NCBI GenBank assembly: GCA_964562855.1
Contig: CAZLVB010000021.1
Coordinates: 1-13,127, forward strand
DNA length: 13,127 nucleotides
Origin: 2-12-FULL-41-17 sp964562855
GTDB lineage: Bacteria > Patescibacteriota > Microgenomatia > Curtissbacterales > GWA2-41-24
Reading direction: 5' to 3'
Both the position numbers and the translations under genes were made by a program. Shown piece after piece: positions 12,398-13,127 of this stretch (the stretch's first letter is position 1; every line of letters starts with the position of its first letter). Under the pieces are notes generated by a model, which was not told the DNA's origin, ran no database searches, and worked only from the letters and a program-made list of their open reading frames with translations.

Positions 12398-12901
12398 ATG
12401 AAAGAGTATCAAAGATTCGCAATTGGCGCGCTAGTCATAATTGCCGCAGCACTAATAACCTTTGGTGTATACAACCGATTCGCAAAAAGGGTCGCCCAGG
12501 AAGAACCTGGCGGGATCGCCAGTCCCGCACCAACTCCTGCGCAGGGATTTCCAGTACCGGAAGTTTCTCCTCCGCCAACTCAACCGGATTCGGGCACCAA
12601 CACTAACTCTAATATCGGCATTCAGATAATTGCACCTCAAAACGGCTCTTCCGCCACCTCACCGCTTACGGTTCGCGGTCTGGCCAATGTCGACGGCGGC
12701 ATCGTCACAATCACGGTCAAAGACCAAAATGGTAAGGCGCTTGGGAAAACCAACATCTTCGGCTGTATGGGCACAGACTTCTGTTCTTTCGAGGCAAAAG
12801 TCACCTTTGTTAAACCTCAAACCGCATCGGGTTATCTTGAAGCGGAAAGCGCTTCTTTAGATAATCCCGACTTCTTCACGAGACTTACAATCACTTTTTA
12901 A
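12398..12901 (+). CDS. Membrane-anchored Gmad2 domain protein
   Basis: 167 residues. A single N-terminal membrane helix (7-25) follows a short charged start; a Pro/Ser/Thr-rich linker (33-72, with SPAPTPAQ and VSPPPTQP) leads to a C-terminal Ig-like domain (73-167). The domain starts IQIIAPQNGSSATSPLTVRG and continues LANVDGGIVTITVKDQNGKALG, which matches the Gmad2 pattern (PF10648, found in Bacillus spore germination GerM proteins and many CPR envelope proteins). Cys123 and Cys129 (CMGTDFC) may form a disulfide loop. It should lie outside the membrane; its ligand is unknown. It ends in an ACTTTTTAAAAAGT palindrome, 42 bases before zwf. Confidence 0.87.
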   Translation: MKEYQRFAIGALVIIAAALITFGVYNRFAKRVAQEEPGGIASPAPTPAQGFPVPEVSPPPTQPDSGTNTNSNIGIQIIAPQNGSSATSPLTVRGLANVDGGIVTITVKDQNGKALGKTNIFGCMGTDFCSFEAKVTFVKPQTASGYLEAESASLDNPDFFTRLTITF

Positions 12902-12943
12902 AAAGTCAAAGTTAAATTATTGTAAAATAAAAGAAGTTAAAAA

Positions 12944-13127
12944 ATGGCACAGGTTAGCGACGTTGAGCGGTTTAAAAAAAATGCTGTTGTCTTTGTAATT
13001 TTCGGCGCAACAGGCGATCTTTCCACAAAAAAAATCTTTCCCTCTTTTTATAAGCTTTTCAAAGCCAATCTTTTACCTGAAAAATTTAAGATAATAGGCA
13101 CTGCCAGAAAAGAATTAACCTCAAAAG
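12944..13127 (+). CDS. zwf: Glucose-6-phosphate dehydrogenase, N-terminus
   Basis: 61 codons are visible before the window ends, about an eighth of a normal 480-510-residue enzyme. FVIFGATGDLSTKKIFPSFY (17-36) is the NADP-binding GxxGDL motif and first helix of G6PDH, and IIGTARKELT (50-59) follows as the second strand. The enzyme oxidises glucose 6-phosphate to 6-phosphogluconolactone and makes NADPH in the oxidative pentose phosphate pathway. The ATG at 12944-12946 has a weak AGAAG site 7 bases upstream and a TAAAAT at 12923-12928. Whether pgl or gnd follows cannot be seen. Confidence 0.93.
   Translation, partial: MAQVSDVERFKKNAVVFVIFGATGDLSTKKIFPSFYKLFKANLLPEKFKIIGTARKELTSK

Noticed and set aside
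1..13127. Use of UGA as a sense codon
   Set aside because: Genes end naturally at TGA (for example 395-397), and no long frame needs TGA to be read through.

Overview
The window looks like a chromosomal piece of an uncultivated Patescibacteria (CPR) bacterium, most likely of the Microgenomates type. This is an inference from content: DUF5674 and DUF3175 proteins, a membrane-anchored Gmad2 protein, a large SdrD-type surface protein, a stand-alone ATP-cone, a COMT-like O-methyltransferase, very tight gene packing, and short TTCGA-rich palindromic repeats. TGA is used as a stop, for example in the 43-residue ORF at 395-526, so the UGA-recoding CPR lineages are unlikely. The 100 N bases and their flanks show that this is a draft scaffold.

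Layout. Positions 1-526 (minus strand) hold the start of a RelB/DinJ-like antitoxin, a DUF3175 protein and a 43-residue ORF. Positions 629-1051 (minus) hold a small membrane protein, divergent from an ABC half-exporter at 1140-2909. The scaffold gap at 2920-3019 is flanked by an exact 55-base duplication and is probably an assembly artefact; a REP-like repeat follows. On the minus strand come a helical hypothetical and DUF5674 (3146-3761, an apparent operon), a regulator with two winged-helix domains (3820-5244) and a protein with a C-terminal Cys/His motif (5306-5863). A 130-bp MITE-like element (5921-6050) with terminal inverted repeats and a 6-bp target duplication sits between that gene and a divergent membrane-anchored protein (6087-6623). 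Then come an ATP-cone protein (6702-6962, plus), which overlaps the stop of a convergent secreted matrixin-like protease (6959-7810, minus), and a 1053-residue surface protein (7834-10995, minus). A 350-base non-coding stretch, an O-methyltransferase (11346-11909, minus), a four-TM holin-superfamily protein (11976-12326), a Gmad2 protein (12398-12901) and the start of zwf (12944 to the end) complete the window.

How it works together. Much of the window is envelope and secretion: an exporter, four small membrane or anchored proteins, a large Ca-loop surface protein and a secreted zinc protease directly downstream of it. The rest is regulation (antitoxin, dual winged-helix protein, ATP-cone) plus single metabolic enzymes (O-methyltransferase, G6PDH). 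The most coherent genome-level signal is in expression. Many genes on both strands have a sigma70-type -10 box 6-9 bases before the start codon and no Shine-Dalgarno, implying leaderless mRNAs. A minority (DUF3175, the 43-residue ORF, the 629-1051 protein) have strong Shine-Dalgarno sites. I found no RNA genes, no CRISPR array and no clearly new multi-gene defence system.
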